Assembly: GCA_949289045.1 (NCBI GenBank)
Contig: CASEMN010000002.1
Coordinates: 186,001-250,000 of the forward strand
DNA: 64,000 nt
Direction: 5' to 3'
Source: an uncultured Oscillospiraceae bacterium
GTDB taxonomy: Bacteria > Bacillota > Clostridia > Oscillospirales > Acutalibacteraceae
Position 1 is the stretch's first letter. Each line of letters begins with the position of its first letter. The translations under genes and the position numbers were made by a program. The notes beneath the pieces were generated by a model, which saw nothing but the letters and a program-made list of their open reading frames with translations, was not told where the DNA came from and did not search any database. This document shows, piece after piece, positions 27,122 to 35,111 of this stretch.

Positions 27122-27751
27122 ATGACACTCGGACAAAAGATTTTTGAACTGAGAAACGAGCAGAAAATGTCACAGGGAGATTTAGCAAAAAAACTCAATG
27201 TATCAAGACAGTCAATTTCAAAATGGGAAACTGATGCCAGCGTCCCGGAGCTTGACAAACTCATTATGCTCAGCGATTTATTTCACATAACAATGGATGA
27301 GCTTGTAAAGGATGAACTTCCCGAAAAGAGCACTGATGGAGAAAAGGAGAGCACGGAAAAAAACAGTCCCGAAACAGTAATTATAAATAAACAGATGAGC
27401 ACACAGAAAATAATAGGTTTTATACTCCTTGGTGCGGGAATTATTTCTCTGCCATTTATGTTTCTTGTAGGCTACAGTGCACTAATTTTCAGCATCCCTT
27501 TTTTAATTTTCAGCATCATATGCTTTTTCATCAAAAAACATGCAGGTCTTTTTATCGCATGGATACTGACAATTGCTGCGTTAATATTTTTTCCAACCTG
27601 TACAAGTGTAAACATTTTCTTTTTTCTCTATGGCAGTCTGTATTATAAGATGTTTACATTGCAGACATTTGTTGCTGTCTGCCTATGGATCTGGATTATT
27701 TTGCTTATTATCTACACTGTAATAACCATAAAAAAGAGAAAACTTAAATGA
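27122..27751 (+). CDS. XRE-family regulator with membrane domain
   Basis: 209 residues. An N-terminal helix-turn-helix of the XRE type occupies residues 1-65 (MSQGDLAKKLNVSRQSISKW). A charged linker and four membrane helices follow (about 97-117, 120-137, 141-160 and 172-195). Membrane-tethered XRE proteins of this kind are common in Clostridia; targets are unknown. The neighbouring mgtA locus is a possible target by position only. GGGAG lies before the ATG. Confidence 0.82.
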   Translation: MTLGQKIFELRNEQKMSQGDLAKKLNVSRQSISKWETDASVPELDKLIMLSDLFHITMDELVKDELPEKSTDGEKESTEKNSPETVIINKQMSTQKIIGFILLGAGIISLPFMFLVGYSALIFSIPFLIFSIICFFIKKHAGLFIAWILTIAALIFFPTCTSVNIFFFLYGSLYYKMFTLQTFVAVCLWIWIILLIIYTVITIKKRKLK

Positions 27752-27782
27752 TTTTAAAATCTATTTTTCTTTATTCCAAATA

Positions 27783-27811
27783 TTGACATTGTAAAATCAC
27801 GGTGCTATAAT
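27783..27811 (+). promoter_or_regulatory. Consensus promoter of the mgtA locus
   Basis: TTGACA, 17-bp spacer and TATAAT, both hexamers perfect, with an added extended TGC. It is the strongest promoter seen in the window, and transcription would start just before the M-box. Such a promoter needs downstream control. Confidence 0.88.
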
Positions 27812-27820
27812 ACCTAAAGT

Positions 27821-27975
27821 ATTCGGTAGGTGAGGCTCCTACAGGGATATGGATTGCTGCCGCGGAATCGTGGAGACACGATGAGAAGGTTTGAACAGGC
27901 TGTATCGAAAAGCAAGGTACAGCATAATGCAATTTCACCGCCCTGTAAAGCTAAAGCTCAAACGAAGATATAAGA
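27821..27975 (+). promoter_or_regulatory. M-box (ykoK) magnesium riboswitch
   Basis: The conserved M-box segments are present in order: GGTAGGTGAGGCTCCTAC, then ATTGCTGCCG, three arms of the expected size, and near the end CCCTGTAAAGCTAAAGCTC. This RNA binds several Mg2+ ions and stops transcription when Mg2+ is plentiful. It lies between the promoter and a terminator and upstream of a Mg2+ transport ATPase, which agrees with the known role. Confidence 0.93.
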
Positions 27976-27982
27976 GTTTATG

Positions 27983-28018
27983 CTCCCGTATGTTCTTGCC
28001 GAATATACGGGAGTTTTT
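27983..28018 (+). terminator. M-box expression-platform terminator
   Basis: CTCCCGTAT and ATACGGGAG form a 9-bp stem followed by five T. It sits directly after the aptamer, as expected for an off-switch at high Mg2+. Confidence 0.92.
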
Positions 28019-28047
28019 ATTTTGCAAAGAAAGAGAGGTGCGCCAGA

Positions 28048-28140
28048 ATGGATAACGGTCATCACCGAAGTTTTATTTTAATAAAGAGAATGATGGTTAA
28101 CGAAAAATATGCTTTCAGGCGCACTTTGCCTGTGGCTTAG
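28048..28140 (+). CDS. Small leader ORF between the M-box and mgtA (30 aa)
   Basis: ATG with GAGGTG seven bases upstream opens a 30-codon frame: a start MDNGHHRSF, a basic middle (IKRMMVNEKYAF), and an end RRTLPVA. No homolog is recognised. Codons 13-18 contain the sequence that can pair with the following terminator, so ribosomes on this ORF could decide whether that terminator forms. The ORF's own ribosome binding site can pair with GGCGCACT near its end (28117-28124). It resembles in principle, but not in sequence, the mgtL leader peptide of enteric bacteria. Confidence 0.5.
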   Translation: MDNGHHRSFILIKRMMVNEKYAFRRTLPVA

Positions 28141-28176
28141 ATTTTGTGCGGCAAAATGAAATTGACCATCGTTTTC
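28086..28176 (+). promoter_or_regulatory. Antiterminator pairing upstream of mgtA
   Basis: GAGAATGATGGTTAA (28086-28100) can pair over 15 consecutive bases (three G-T) with TTGACCATCGTTTTC (28162-28176). The second strand contains the whole 5' arm of the next terminator, so the two structures exclude each other. The sequence between them can form its own TTTGCC/GGCAAA stem. Confidence 0.55.
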
Positions 28177-28201
28177 GGGCTTTGAAAACGGTGGATTTTT
28201 T
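28166..28201 (+). terminator. Second intrinsic terminator in the mgtA leader
   Basis: CCATCGTTTTC and GAAAACGGTGG form an 11-bp stem (one T-G pair), seven-base loop, then ATTTTTT. It is 240 bp before mgtA and after the M-box terminator. Since mgtA has no visible promoter after it, this must be a conditional terminator. Confidence 0.82.
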
Positions 28202-28291
28202 ATGTCCTTTTTCAGAAAACAACGCCTTAAAGGCGATTACATAGATATTATTTTGAAAAAAGAGGTGACGGATAATGGACGCAGGAAGTAG
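28202..28291 (+). CDS. Possible small ORF (29 aa) after the second terminator
   Basis: ATG follows the terminator's T-run; GGTGG in the terminator's 3' arm could serve as ribosome binding site. The frame ([20 protein letters not shown] and nine more residues) overlaps the start of the next small ORF by 17 bp. It may be a real short peptide or chance. Confidence 0.25.
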   Translation: MSFFRKQRLKGDYIDIILKKEVTDNGRRK

Positions 28292-28373
28292 TAATGGTAT
28301 TAAACCGAAAGGGCGAAATTCAGAGAAAAGTAAAGAAGCGGAATTATCCGTACATCTTACCATCAGGGAATAA
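28275..28373 (+). CDS. Small ORF (32 aa) just upstream of mgtA
   Basis: GAGGTG lies seven bases before an ATG that opens a 32-codon, charged frame ([13 protein letters not shown] to LTIRE). It ends 67 bp before mgtA, 20 bp before the strand that can hide the mgtA ribosome binding site. I do not recognise it. An ATG inside it at 28294 is in frame with mgtA, but that would give the ATPase an unusual 49-residue extension. Confidence 0.4.
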   Translation: MDAGSSNGIKPKGRNSEKSKEAELSVHLTIRE

Positions 28374-28392
28374 AAGCCCTTTGATTTGTACC

Positions 28393-28434
28393 GTACTTCC
28401 TTTAGCTTATTTAGCAAAAATTAAACGGAGGTAC
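28393..28434 (+). promoter_or_regulatory. Hairpin hiding the mgtA ribosome binding site
   Basis: GTACTTCC (28393-28400) and GGAGGTAC (28427-28434) can form eight pairs (one T-G) across a 26-base loop, burying the GGAGG used by mgtA. This could add translational control. Confidence 0.4.
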
Positions 28435-28440
28435 TGTAAG

Positions 28441-31134
28441 ATGAAGAAAATAATCAAAAGAAGAATTGCGGCAGATTTTGTCCGCAGAGATGAAATAAAA
28501 GCAAAAATGATATTTGCCGCTACTCATGCGGAAAGAGAAGCACTGAAATTTTTAAACGCACTGCCTGAAGGTCTCACCGAGGATTTTGTAGAAGAGTCAA
28601 GAGAAAAAAACGGCAAAAACACTGTAACCCATGGAAAAAAGGAATCTCTTTTCAAAAGAATCTGCGGCGCATTTATAAATCCCTTTACTGCTATTTTATT
28701 TGTCCTTGCACTGGTTTCAGTTGTGACTGATATAATTTTAGCGGCACCCGAAGATAAAAACTATGTGACAGTTATAATCATTACAACAATGGTCATGATT
28801 TCAGGTCTTCTTCGTTTCATTCAGGAGACAAGAAGCGGCAATGCGGCTGCAAATCTTTCAAAAATGATTTGCACAACCGCCTGTGTGGAAAGAGCGGAGA
28901 CAGGAAAAAAAGAAATCTCCATTGACGACATTGTTGTAGGCGATATAGTTCATCTTTCCGCTGGGGATATGATTCCCGCCGATGTGCGTATTTTGTCGGC
29001 AAAGGATTTATTTGTAAGCCAGTCGGCTCTTACGGGCGAAAGCGAGCCCGTTGAAAAACAGGCAAATGTCTCATCAGGTTCAGAAGCTCTTACAGAGATT
29101 TCAAACCTTGCCTTTATGGGCAGCAATGTAATAAGCGGCAGTGCAAAAGCTGTTGTTGTGGCAGTGGGCAACGATACCATGCTCGGAACAATGGCAAAGG
29201 ATTTAAGCGTAAAACCGCCGAAAACCACCTTTGAAAAAGGAGTCAATGCGGTTTCCTGGGTACTTATTAGATTTATGCTCGTAATGGTTCCGGTGGTACT
29301 GTTTATAAACGGATTTACCAAGGGCGACTGGCTGGATGCTCTTTTGTTTGCAATATCCGTAGCTGTAGGTCTTACCCCCGAAATGCTGCCCATGATTGTT
29401 ACCACCAACCTTGCCAAAGGCGCTGTAACTATGGCTAAGAAAAAGGTAATTATCAAAAATCTCAACGCCATTCAGAACTTAGGTTCCATTGACATACTGT
29501 GCACCGATAAAACAGGCACACTCACTCAGGATAAAGTGGTTTTGGAATACTATCTTGACATAAACGGCAACGAGGATAAAAGAGTGCTTCGCCACGCTTT
29601 TCTCAATAGCTACTTTCAGACAGGTCTTAAAAATCTCATCGACATTGCAATTATTTCCCATGAGGAAGGCCTTGACAGTGACGCACTGAAAACAGAATAT
29701 ACAAAAGTGGATGAAATCCCATTTGACTTCAACCGCCGCAGAATGAGCGTAGTTGTTGCAGACAGCAGCGGCAAAACACAGCTTATTACAAAAGGCGCTG
29801 TTGAGGAAATGCTCAAATGCTGCTCTCATGCGGAGATTGACGGCAAAGTAGTTGCCCTCACAGAAGAGACTCGCACATTCATAACAAGAAAATCAGATGA
29901 CCTTAACGGCAAGGGAATGCGTGTTATTGCAGTTGCACAGAAAACAAATCCCGCTCCCGTTGGACAGTTCAGTGTAAAGGACGAATCCGACATGGTGCTT
30001 ATAGGCTTCCTTGCATTCCTTGATCCCCCTAAAGCCACTACCATGAGTGCAATCAAAGCACTTAACGACAACGGTGCAGATGTAAAAATACTTACGGGAG
30101 ACAACGAAAAAGTAACAGTAAGCATAGCAAAACAGGTTGGACTTAAAGTAAACGAGATTCTGCTCGGCTCAGATCTTGATAACCTTACCGATGAAGAACT
30201 TAGCGAAAAAGCGGAAAACATTACAGTATTTGCAAAGCTTTCTCCTGAGCAGAAAGCAAGGATCGTGAGAATTCTCCGTCAGAACGGCCACAGTGTAGGC
30301 TACATGGGTGACGGAATTAACGACGCAGCCGCCATGAAAGCAGCCGATGTAGGCATATCTGTAGATACGGCAGTGGATATTGCAAAAGAATCAGCAGATG
30401 TAATACTTCTCGAAAAGGATTTGAATGTTCTGGAGGACGGAATCATAGAGGGCAGAAATACATATGCCAACATGATTAAATACATAAAAATGACCGCTTC
30501 CTCAAACTTCGGAAATATGTTTTCCGTACTGGCAGCGAGCGCATTTCTCCCCTTCCTGCCAATGGCTGCAATCCACCTTATCCTCCTTAACCTTATTTAT
30601 GACCTTTCCTGCACTGCAATCCCCTGGGATAACGTTGACAAGGAATTTGTGAAAAAACCACGTAAATGGTCTGCTTCATCAGTAAGCAAATTCATGCTGT
30701 GGATAGGTCCCACAAGTTCGGTTTTTGATATTACAACATATCTGCTTATGTATTTTGTAATCTGCCCCATGGTAACAGGCGGACAGCTTTTCCATCAGTT
30801 AACTGATCCTACTGCTCAAGCGCTTTACATTGCGACATTCCAGGCAGGCTGGTTTGTTGAATCCATGTGGAGCCAGACTCTTGTCATACATATGATTAGA
30901 ACACCTAAAATCCCCTTTGTACAAAGCCGTGCTTCCTTACCTGTAATGCTTCTCACCTTTACAGGCATCGCCTTTGTTACAGCTATCCCCTTTACTCCCT
31001 TAGGAAGCCTTTTGGGGCTCGCCCCTCTTCCCCCTGTCTATTTTGCATGGCTTGCCCTTACAATCGCCTGCTATATGTGCCTTGCAACTTTCATGAAGAA
31101 AATGTATGTAAGAAAATATGGCGAGCTGCTGTAA
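28441..31134 (+). CDS. mgtA: Mg2+-transporting P-type ATPase
   Basis: 897 residues, the same length as enteric MgtA. P3B-type ATPase motifs: TGES (198-201), the phosphorylated DKTGT (Asp356), GDGIND (623-628), and about ten membrane helices, four of them in the N-terminal half. It imports Mg2+ at the expense of ATP. The start with GGAGG nine bases upstream was chosen although the frame is open to 28294. Control by the M-box riboswitch upstream strongly supports Mg2+ as substrate. It is monocistronic, with a strong terminator after it. Confidence 0.96.
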   Translation: MKKIIKRRIAADFVRRDEIKAKMIFAATHAEREALKFLNALPEGLTEDFVEESREKNGKNTVTHGKKESLFKRICGAFINPFTAILFVLALVSVVTDIILAAPEDKNYVTVIIITTMVMISGLLRFIQETRSGNAAANLSKMICTTACVERAETGKKEISIDDIVVGDIVHLSAGDMIPADVRILSAKDLFVSQSALTGESEPVEKQANVSSGSEALTEISNLAFMGSNVISGSAKAVVVAVGNDTMLGTMAKDLSVKPPKTTFEKGVNAVSWVLIRFMLVMVPVVLFINGFTKGDWLDALLFAISVAVGLTPEMLPMIVTTNLAKGAVTMAKKKVIIKNLNAIQNLGSIDILCTDKTGTLTQDKVVLEYYLDINGNEDKRVLRHAFLNSYFQTGLKNLIDIAIISHEEGLDSDALKTEYTKVDEIPFDFNRRRMSVVVADSSGKTQLITKGAVEEMLKCCSHAEIDGKVVALTEETRTFITRKSDDLNGKGMRVIAVAQKTNPAPVGQFSVKDESDMVLIGFLAFLDPPKATTMSAIKALNDNGADVKILTGDNEKVTVSIAKQVGLKVNEILLGSDLDNLTDEELSEKAENITVFAKLSPEQKARIVRILRQNGHSVGYMGDGINDAAAMKAADVGISVDTAVDIAKESADVILLEKDLNVLEDGIIEGRNTYANMIKYIKMTASSNFGNMFSVLAASAFLPFLPMAAIHLILLNLIYDLSCTAIPWDNVDKEFVKKPRKWSASSVSKFMLWIGPTSSVFDITTYLLMYFVICPMVTGGQLFHQLTDPTAQALYIATFQAGWFVESMWSQTLVIHMIRTPKIPFVQSRASLPVMLLTFTGIAFVTAIPFTPLGSLLGLAPLPPVYFAWLALTIACYMCLATFMKKMYVRKYGELL

Positions 31135-31158
31135 AGGGAAGTTCATAACAAAAAATAC

Positions 31159-31187
31159 AGGCTGATTATTTAAACTATAATCAGCCT
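31159..31187. terminator. Bidirectional terminator after mgtA
   Basis: A perfect 11-bp stem (AGGCTGATTAT with ATAATCAGCCT), with T-runs on both strands. It serves mgtA and the converging membrane gene. Confidence 0.93.
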
Positions 31188-31218
31188 GATTTTTATTCTT
31201 AATTTGATAAGTTTAATC

Positions 31219-31731
31219 TTATGCAAACAGTCCGGCAATAACTTCCGGAAGTCCGTAAGAAAGAGTTGCTATTATAACACCGGCAATAAATACACCGGCA
31301 GCAATAGCGGGGAATGACTTTTTAATGGGTAAATCCATAAGGGCAGCTACAAGAGCTCCTGTCCAGCCACCTGTTCCGGGAAGAGGTACGGCAACAAAAG
31401 TCAAAAGTCCCAAAACAAGATTGTTCTCTACTTTCTTACTCTTCTTTGCTGCTCTCTCCTCGAGTTTGAGAACAAGACCTTTTAAAATGTTATGTTTTTT
31501 CATAAACTCGAAAATTCGCTTAATAAGAAGAAGTATAAAGGGAATAGGCAAAATGTTTCCTATAAAACAGATTGCAAACGCAGGAAGCAGCGGAACTCCA
31601 AGTACGGATGCCGCAATAAGTCCGCCTCTTAGCTCCAGAATTGGCATAAGGGAAATTACAAAAATTGTAAGCTCCGCCGGAATAGTGTCGCTGAAAAAGG
31701 CTAACATCTGATTTACTAAAGTTTCTGTCAT
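31219..31731 (-). CDS. Small multidrug export protein family membrane protein
   Basis: 170 residues with about four membrane helices. The segment ISLMPILELRGGLIAA, with Pro and Glu-Leu-Arg-Gly-Gly, and the later VAVPLPGTGGWTGALVA are hallmarks of the COG2426/Sm_multidrug_ex family. The family name comes from weak evidence, so the real function is unknown. GAGGTGG precedes the ATG. The Nudix-fusion gene lies 33 bp upstream on the same strand. Confidence 0.85.
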   Translation of the reverse strand: MTETLVNQMLAFFSDTIPAELTIFVISLMPILELRGGLIAASVLGVPLLPAFAICFIGNILPIPFILLLIKRIFEFMKKHNILKGLVLKLEERAAKKSKKVENNLVLGLLTFVAVPLPGTGGWTGALVAALMDLPIKKSFPAIAAGVFIAGVIIATLSYGLPEVIAGLFA

Positions 31732-31764
31732 TTTACCACCTCGTTGATCCTTTCATTAATAGGT

Positions 31765-32493
31765 TTAAATTCTTTTTTTCTGCATAAAGGCATAAGCCTT
31801 TTTGAGAATGGATTTGTCGTTTTCAAACTTCAGGGTCTTCATAGCTTCATCGTAGTTAAGCCATACGGAGCTTTCAATCTCCTCTTCCTGCAATGATACA
31901 TCCTTTGTATCGCTTTTTGCAAGAAAAATAGTTACGTTTTTTTCGACCTTTCCCTGAATTGTATAATCTGAACGTGAAGCAAATTCAGGAATCAGTTTTA
32001 CTTTAAGACCTGTCTCTTCGAAAACTTCTCGAAGGGCGGTTTCTTCAAAGCTCTCGCCCTTTTCAACGTGTCCTTTGGGAAATCCCCAATGAGCGCTTCT
32101 CTTATTTTTTATAAGAAGGAAGGTTCGCTCGGCCCCTTTGCCGTTAAAGACCACTGCTCCACATGACCTTTCATAAAGACAGTCAAGGGTGTAAGTACCG
32201 GGCTTTTCAGCAAAACTTATAGCCTGTTCAATCTCGTTGACAATAAACCTTTTACTCTTTGGTGAGACAACAAGAATGTCATCGCCGGATTTGTGGTGAA
32301 CAACCGCAATTATTCTTCCGTCAAAACTTTTGACTGGATGGTCAATACCCATAATATACGCCATCATAACTCCGCCTGAGCTTCCGGAAACACCTTCAAC
32401 GGCGCCGAAATTAAGCCCGTATTTAAAACCTTTCTCCGGGTCGGCAGAATGCATGGCTCGGGTTACCCTGACCTTTGCATATTTACCTAACAT
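31765..32493 (-). CDS. Inorganic-pyrophosphatase-like / Nudix fusion protein
   Basis: 242 residues. The first 110 residues (KVRVTRAMHSADPEKGFKYG, then a Gly/Ser loop and YIMGIDHPVKSFDGRIIAVV) look like a shortened family I inorganic pyrophosphatase fold. The C-terminal 130 residues are a Nudix domain with a complete box (GHVEKGESFEETALREVFEE), resembling Ap4A or nucleotide pyrophosphohydrolases. The fusion suggests coupled breakdown of a nucleotide and its pyrophosphate, but this is inference, and the pyrophosphatase active site looks incomplete. A TTG nine codons upstream is possible; the ATG was chosen. Confidence 0.72.
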   Translation of the reverse strand: MLGKYAKVRVTRAMHSADPEKGFKYGLNFGAVEGVSGSSGGVMMAYIMGIDHPVKSFDGRIIAVVHHKSGDDILVVSPKSKRFIVNEIEQAISFAEKPGTYTLDCLYERSCGAVVFNGKGAERTFLLIKNKRSAHWGFPKGHVEKGESFEETALREVFEETGLKVKLIPEFASRSDYTIQGKVEKNVTIFLAKSDTKDVSLQEEEIESSVWLNYDEAMKTLKFENDKSILKKAYAFMQKKRI

Positions 32494-32651
32494 TCTGATA
32501 CCGCTTTCTTTCAAATTCAAAACGTCTTATTTACTGCTTTCATTTTCGGTAGGTAGCAATTAACGTCTTGTGACAATACAGGTTTATTATACCAATTTCA
32601 TCCATTTCTTACAAGTAGTTATCCCTTACTTTTAAATTTTTCCCACTAATA

Positions 32652-32680
32652 TTGTTTTTAATTTATAAATATGTTATAAT
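32652..32680 (+). promoter_or_regulatory. Promoter of the HAD phosphatase gene
   Basis: TTGTTT, 17-bp spacer, TATAAT, 36 bp before the start codon. Confidence 0.65.
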
Positions 32681-32716
32681 TTTTATGTATGCGGAAAAGG
32701 AAACAGGTGATTTATT

Positions 32717-33541
32717 TTGAAAACTCTTTATATAACTGACCTGGACGGTACTTTCTTGAATCCTGACGGAAATGTAACTGAAACATCGGCATCACTGATA
32801 AACAAAATGATTGACGATGGGCTGCTTTTTACAGTGGCAACTGCAAGAAGCCGTGTTTCCGCAAGCAAAATTTTGAATTCTTTAAACCTTAATATACCGG
32901 TAGTTCTTATGAACGGAGTATTCATATTTGATCCGGTAAAAGAAAAATATCTTTCGGCAAATCCAATAAGTGAAGAAAAAGCGGAAGAAGTTATAAAAAT
33001 TTTTGAAAAACACTGCCAAACTCCGTTTATGTTCTCCTTTTCAAAGGGCAACATAGACCTTCAATATACAGCATTTTCCAACAAAGCACAAGAGGACTTT
33101 TACGAGGAGAGAAAACATAAATATAAAAAGTTCCAAAAAGTTTCTGATTTATCCGTTTCTGGAAAATCTGTGGTATATTTTGCGAATTTAGTTAGCTATG
33201 AACAAGGAAAACCTCTTTTTGACGAAATTTCACATCTAAACGGTGTCTCAGCCGTTTTTTATGAAGATACATACTATGACTGCTGGTATCTTGAAGTTTT
33301 CAGCGACAAATCAAGTAAACCCGGCGGCATGGAATTTATAAAAAAATACACTAACGCAGACAAAACTGTGGCTTTCGGCGATAATCTCAATGACATCGCT
33401 ATGCTTAAAGCTGCAGATTATTGCTGTGCTGTTTCAAACGGAAGAAAAGAGGTGCGTGATATAGCAGATAGGACTATAGGAAGCAACAGCGACGATGCTG
33501 TAGCAAAAGAAATTTTCAAAATGTTTTACGGAAAACAATAG
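32717..33541 (+). CDS. Cof-type HAD phosphatase
   Basis: 274 residues. HAD motif I is DLDGTFL with the nucleophile Asp near residue 8, and motif IV is FGDNLNDIAML near the C-terminus, with a C2-type cap between them. Cof-like phosphatases act on sugar phosphates or phosphorylated cofactors; the substrate is unknown. It starts with TTG, with AGGTGA about seven bases upstream and no nearby ATG alternative. It is a single gene with its own promoter. Confidence 0.87.
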   Translation: MKTLYITDLDGTFLNPDGNVTETSASLINKMIDDGLLFTVATARSRVSASKILNSLNLNIPVVLMNGVFIFDPVKEKYLSANPISEEKAEEVIKIFEKHCQTPFMFSFSKGNIDLQYTAFSNKAQEDFYEERKHKYKKFQKVSDLSVSGKSVVYFANLVSYEQGKPLFDEISHLNGVSAVFYEDTYYDCWYLEVFSDKSSKPGGMEFIKKYTNADKTVAFGDNLNDIAMLKAADYCCAVSNGRKEVRDIADRTIGSNSDDAVAKEIFKMFYGKQ

Positions 33542-33561
33542 GATTTATTCGCCCGTTTATA

Positions 33562-33591
33562 TTGTAATGTATATAACATTAATGATATAAT
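33562..33591 (+). promoter_or_regulatory. Likely promoter of the HD-protein gene
   Basis: TTGTAA, 18-bp spacer, TATAAT, 65 bp before the start. Confidence 0.55.
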
Positions 33592-33656
33592 ATATAAGAT
33601 ATGCAGCTGCATGTCATTTTTTATGGAATCATACTTTTCAGAATATTTTTAAGGTT

Positions 33657-34217
33657 GTGATTGAAATATCAAGATTTGATAAAGCGTATATGCGCTCATA
33701 CAAAATAAATCCGCAGTCAGAAAAAGAATTTTTCGACTGCATAAGTGATATTTATTTTACAGATGAGGTTCAGAGCCTTGCTGTTTACGAACAGCATCTG
33801 GATATAAACAGACTTCAGCATATTACCAGCGTTGCATATTTAAGCTACCTTATCTGCAAAAAAATGGGTTGGGATTATGTTTCCGCTACAAGAGGAGCAG
33901 TTCTCCATGACCTTTTCTATTATGACTGGCATGAAAAGGACGCCTCCCACAGGCTTCACGGTTACCGCCATCCCGGTTTTGCTCTTAAAAATGCAGAGGT
34001 GCTTTGCGGGGATAAACTCACCGACCTTGAGAGAGAAGTAATCCGCCGCCATATGTGGCCCCTCACCCCTACCCCGCCTATGAAAAAAGAGGCTTTTGTA
34101 GTAAGTATGTGTGACAAGTATTGCGCCACAAAAGAACTTATTGTTTCTATTGTGCCCAAACAGGCTCATCGTTTTCATTTAGAGACAGGAATAGTTCCTT
34201 CCCGTCCAAAAGCCTGA
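33657..34217 (+). CDS. HD-domain phosphohydrolase
   Basis: 186 residues. An HD-type metal site is visible: RLQHITSVAYLS gives the first His, AVLHDLFYYDWH the HD pair, and RHPGFALKNAE and IRRHMWP further His residues. HD proteins hydrolyse phosphate esters of nucleotides; the substrate is unknown. The start is uncertain: GTG at 33657 has AAGG only two bases away. The next gene follows by 14 bp, so the two are probably co-transcribed. Confidence 0.75.
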   Translation: MIEISRFDKAYMRSYKINPQSEKEFFDCISDIYFTDEVQSLAVYEQHLDINRLQHITSVAYLSYLICKKMGWDYVSATRGAVLHDLFYYDWHEKDASHRLHGYRHPGFALKNAEVLCGDKLTDLEREVIRRHMWPLTPTPPMKKEAFVVSMCDKYCATKELIVSIVPKQAHRFHLETGIVPSRPKA

Positions 34218-34231
34218 CAGGAGGTACTTTT

Positions 34232-35059
34232 ATGTTAGAAAAAATCGCTTTAATCGCTATTTACTTTTTCTTTTACAGCGCCTTGGGCTGGCTTGTAGAA
34301 TCAATATACTGCTCAATAGCCGCAGGAAAAATTATAAACAGAGGTTTCCTTACAGGTCCTATATGCCCAATTTACGGCACAGGCGCCGTTGTTATGACTC
34401 TTGTTCTCGCTCCCCTCAAGGAGTATCCCATTTTGGTATTTATTGTAGGACTTGTAGTATGTGACATCGTGGAATTTGCCACAAGCTACATTATGGAAAA
34501 ACTTTTCCATGCCCGCTGGTGGGACTACTCAAACAAATGGCTCAATATTCAGGGACGTATTTGTTTCAGGCACTCTATGTACTGGGGCATTGCTTCCGTT
34601 CTTTTCATCTACTTTGTCCACCCCAATATCGGAGAAAAAATATTCTCCGATATGCCGGCAAAATATCTTTATATAATCCTTGCTGTTATCCTTGTAATAT
34701 TTGCCTTTGACCTTGCCAACGCAGTACGCAAAGCTATGGATATTAAGGCCATGATGGATAAACTTAAAAAACTAAGGGATAACATTACGGCGAAATACGA
34801 AGAGTCTTCCGAAAGCGCTGCAAAACGCCGCGAAAGACTTAAACAGCTGATTTCTGAATATAACGATCAGATTACTGAAAACATTAACTCGATTACCAAC
34901 TATTTTAAACGTGACCACGCTAAGGATGATAAACATAACCGCATGGTTGACAATTATCCGAACCTTGAAAGCGGCTCAAAAAAGCAGCTTGATAAAATCA
35001 ACAGTCTTATTGATGAAATAAAAAGGCTTATTTTTGAAGACGACAGTGAAATGTATTAA
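34232..35059 (+). CDS. CmpB-like (putative ABC transporter type IV) membrane protein
   Basis: 275 residues. The N-terminal 160 residues have about five membrane helices and the signature YSALGWLVESIYCSIAAGK followed by GPICPIYGTG and WWDYS. These define the ABC_trans_CmpB family, common in Firmicutes and of unknown function. The C-terminal 110 residues are charged and helical, probably coiled coil, and cytoplasmic. GGAGG lies about eight bases before the ATG at 34232. Confidence 0.85.
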   Translation: MLEKIALIAIYFFFYSALGWLVESIYCSIAAGKIINRGFLTGPICPIYGTGAVVMTLVLAPLKEYPILVFIVGLVVCDIVEFATSYIMEKLFHARWWDYSNKWLNIQGRICFRHSMYWGIASVLFIYFVHPNIGEKIFSDMPAKYLYIILAVILVIFAFDLANAVRKAMDIKAMMDKLKKLRDNITAKYEESSESAAKRRERLKQLISEYNDQITENINSITNYFKRDHAKDDKHNRMVDNYPNLESGSKKQLDKINSLIDEIKRLIFEDDSEMY

Positions 35060-35072
35060 TCAGAATAAAGTT

Positions 35073-35102
35073 AAAGCGCAGAGCTGTAAATCTCTGCGCT
35101 TT
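35073..35102. terminator. Bidirectional terminator after the CmpB-like gene
   Basis: A perfect 11-bp stem (AAAGCGCAGAG with CTCTGCGCTTT), with TCTTTTTG on the plus strand. It also lies at the end of the converging polysaccharide operon. Confidence 0.88.
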
Positions 35103-35111
35103 TCTTTTTGT

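Noticed and set aside
28294-28440. Longer mgtA start at 28294, adding 49 residues
   Set aside because: The ATG at 28441 has GGAGG at good spacing and gives the normal MgtA length. The extension is basic and unlike MgtA N-termini, and the region is better explained as regulatory leader.
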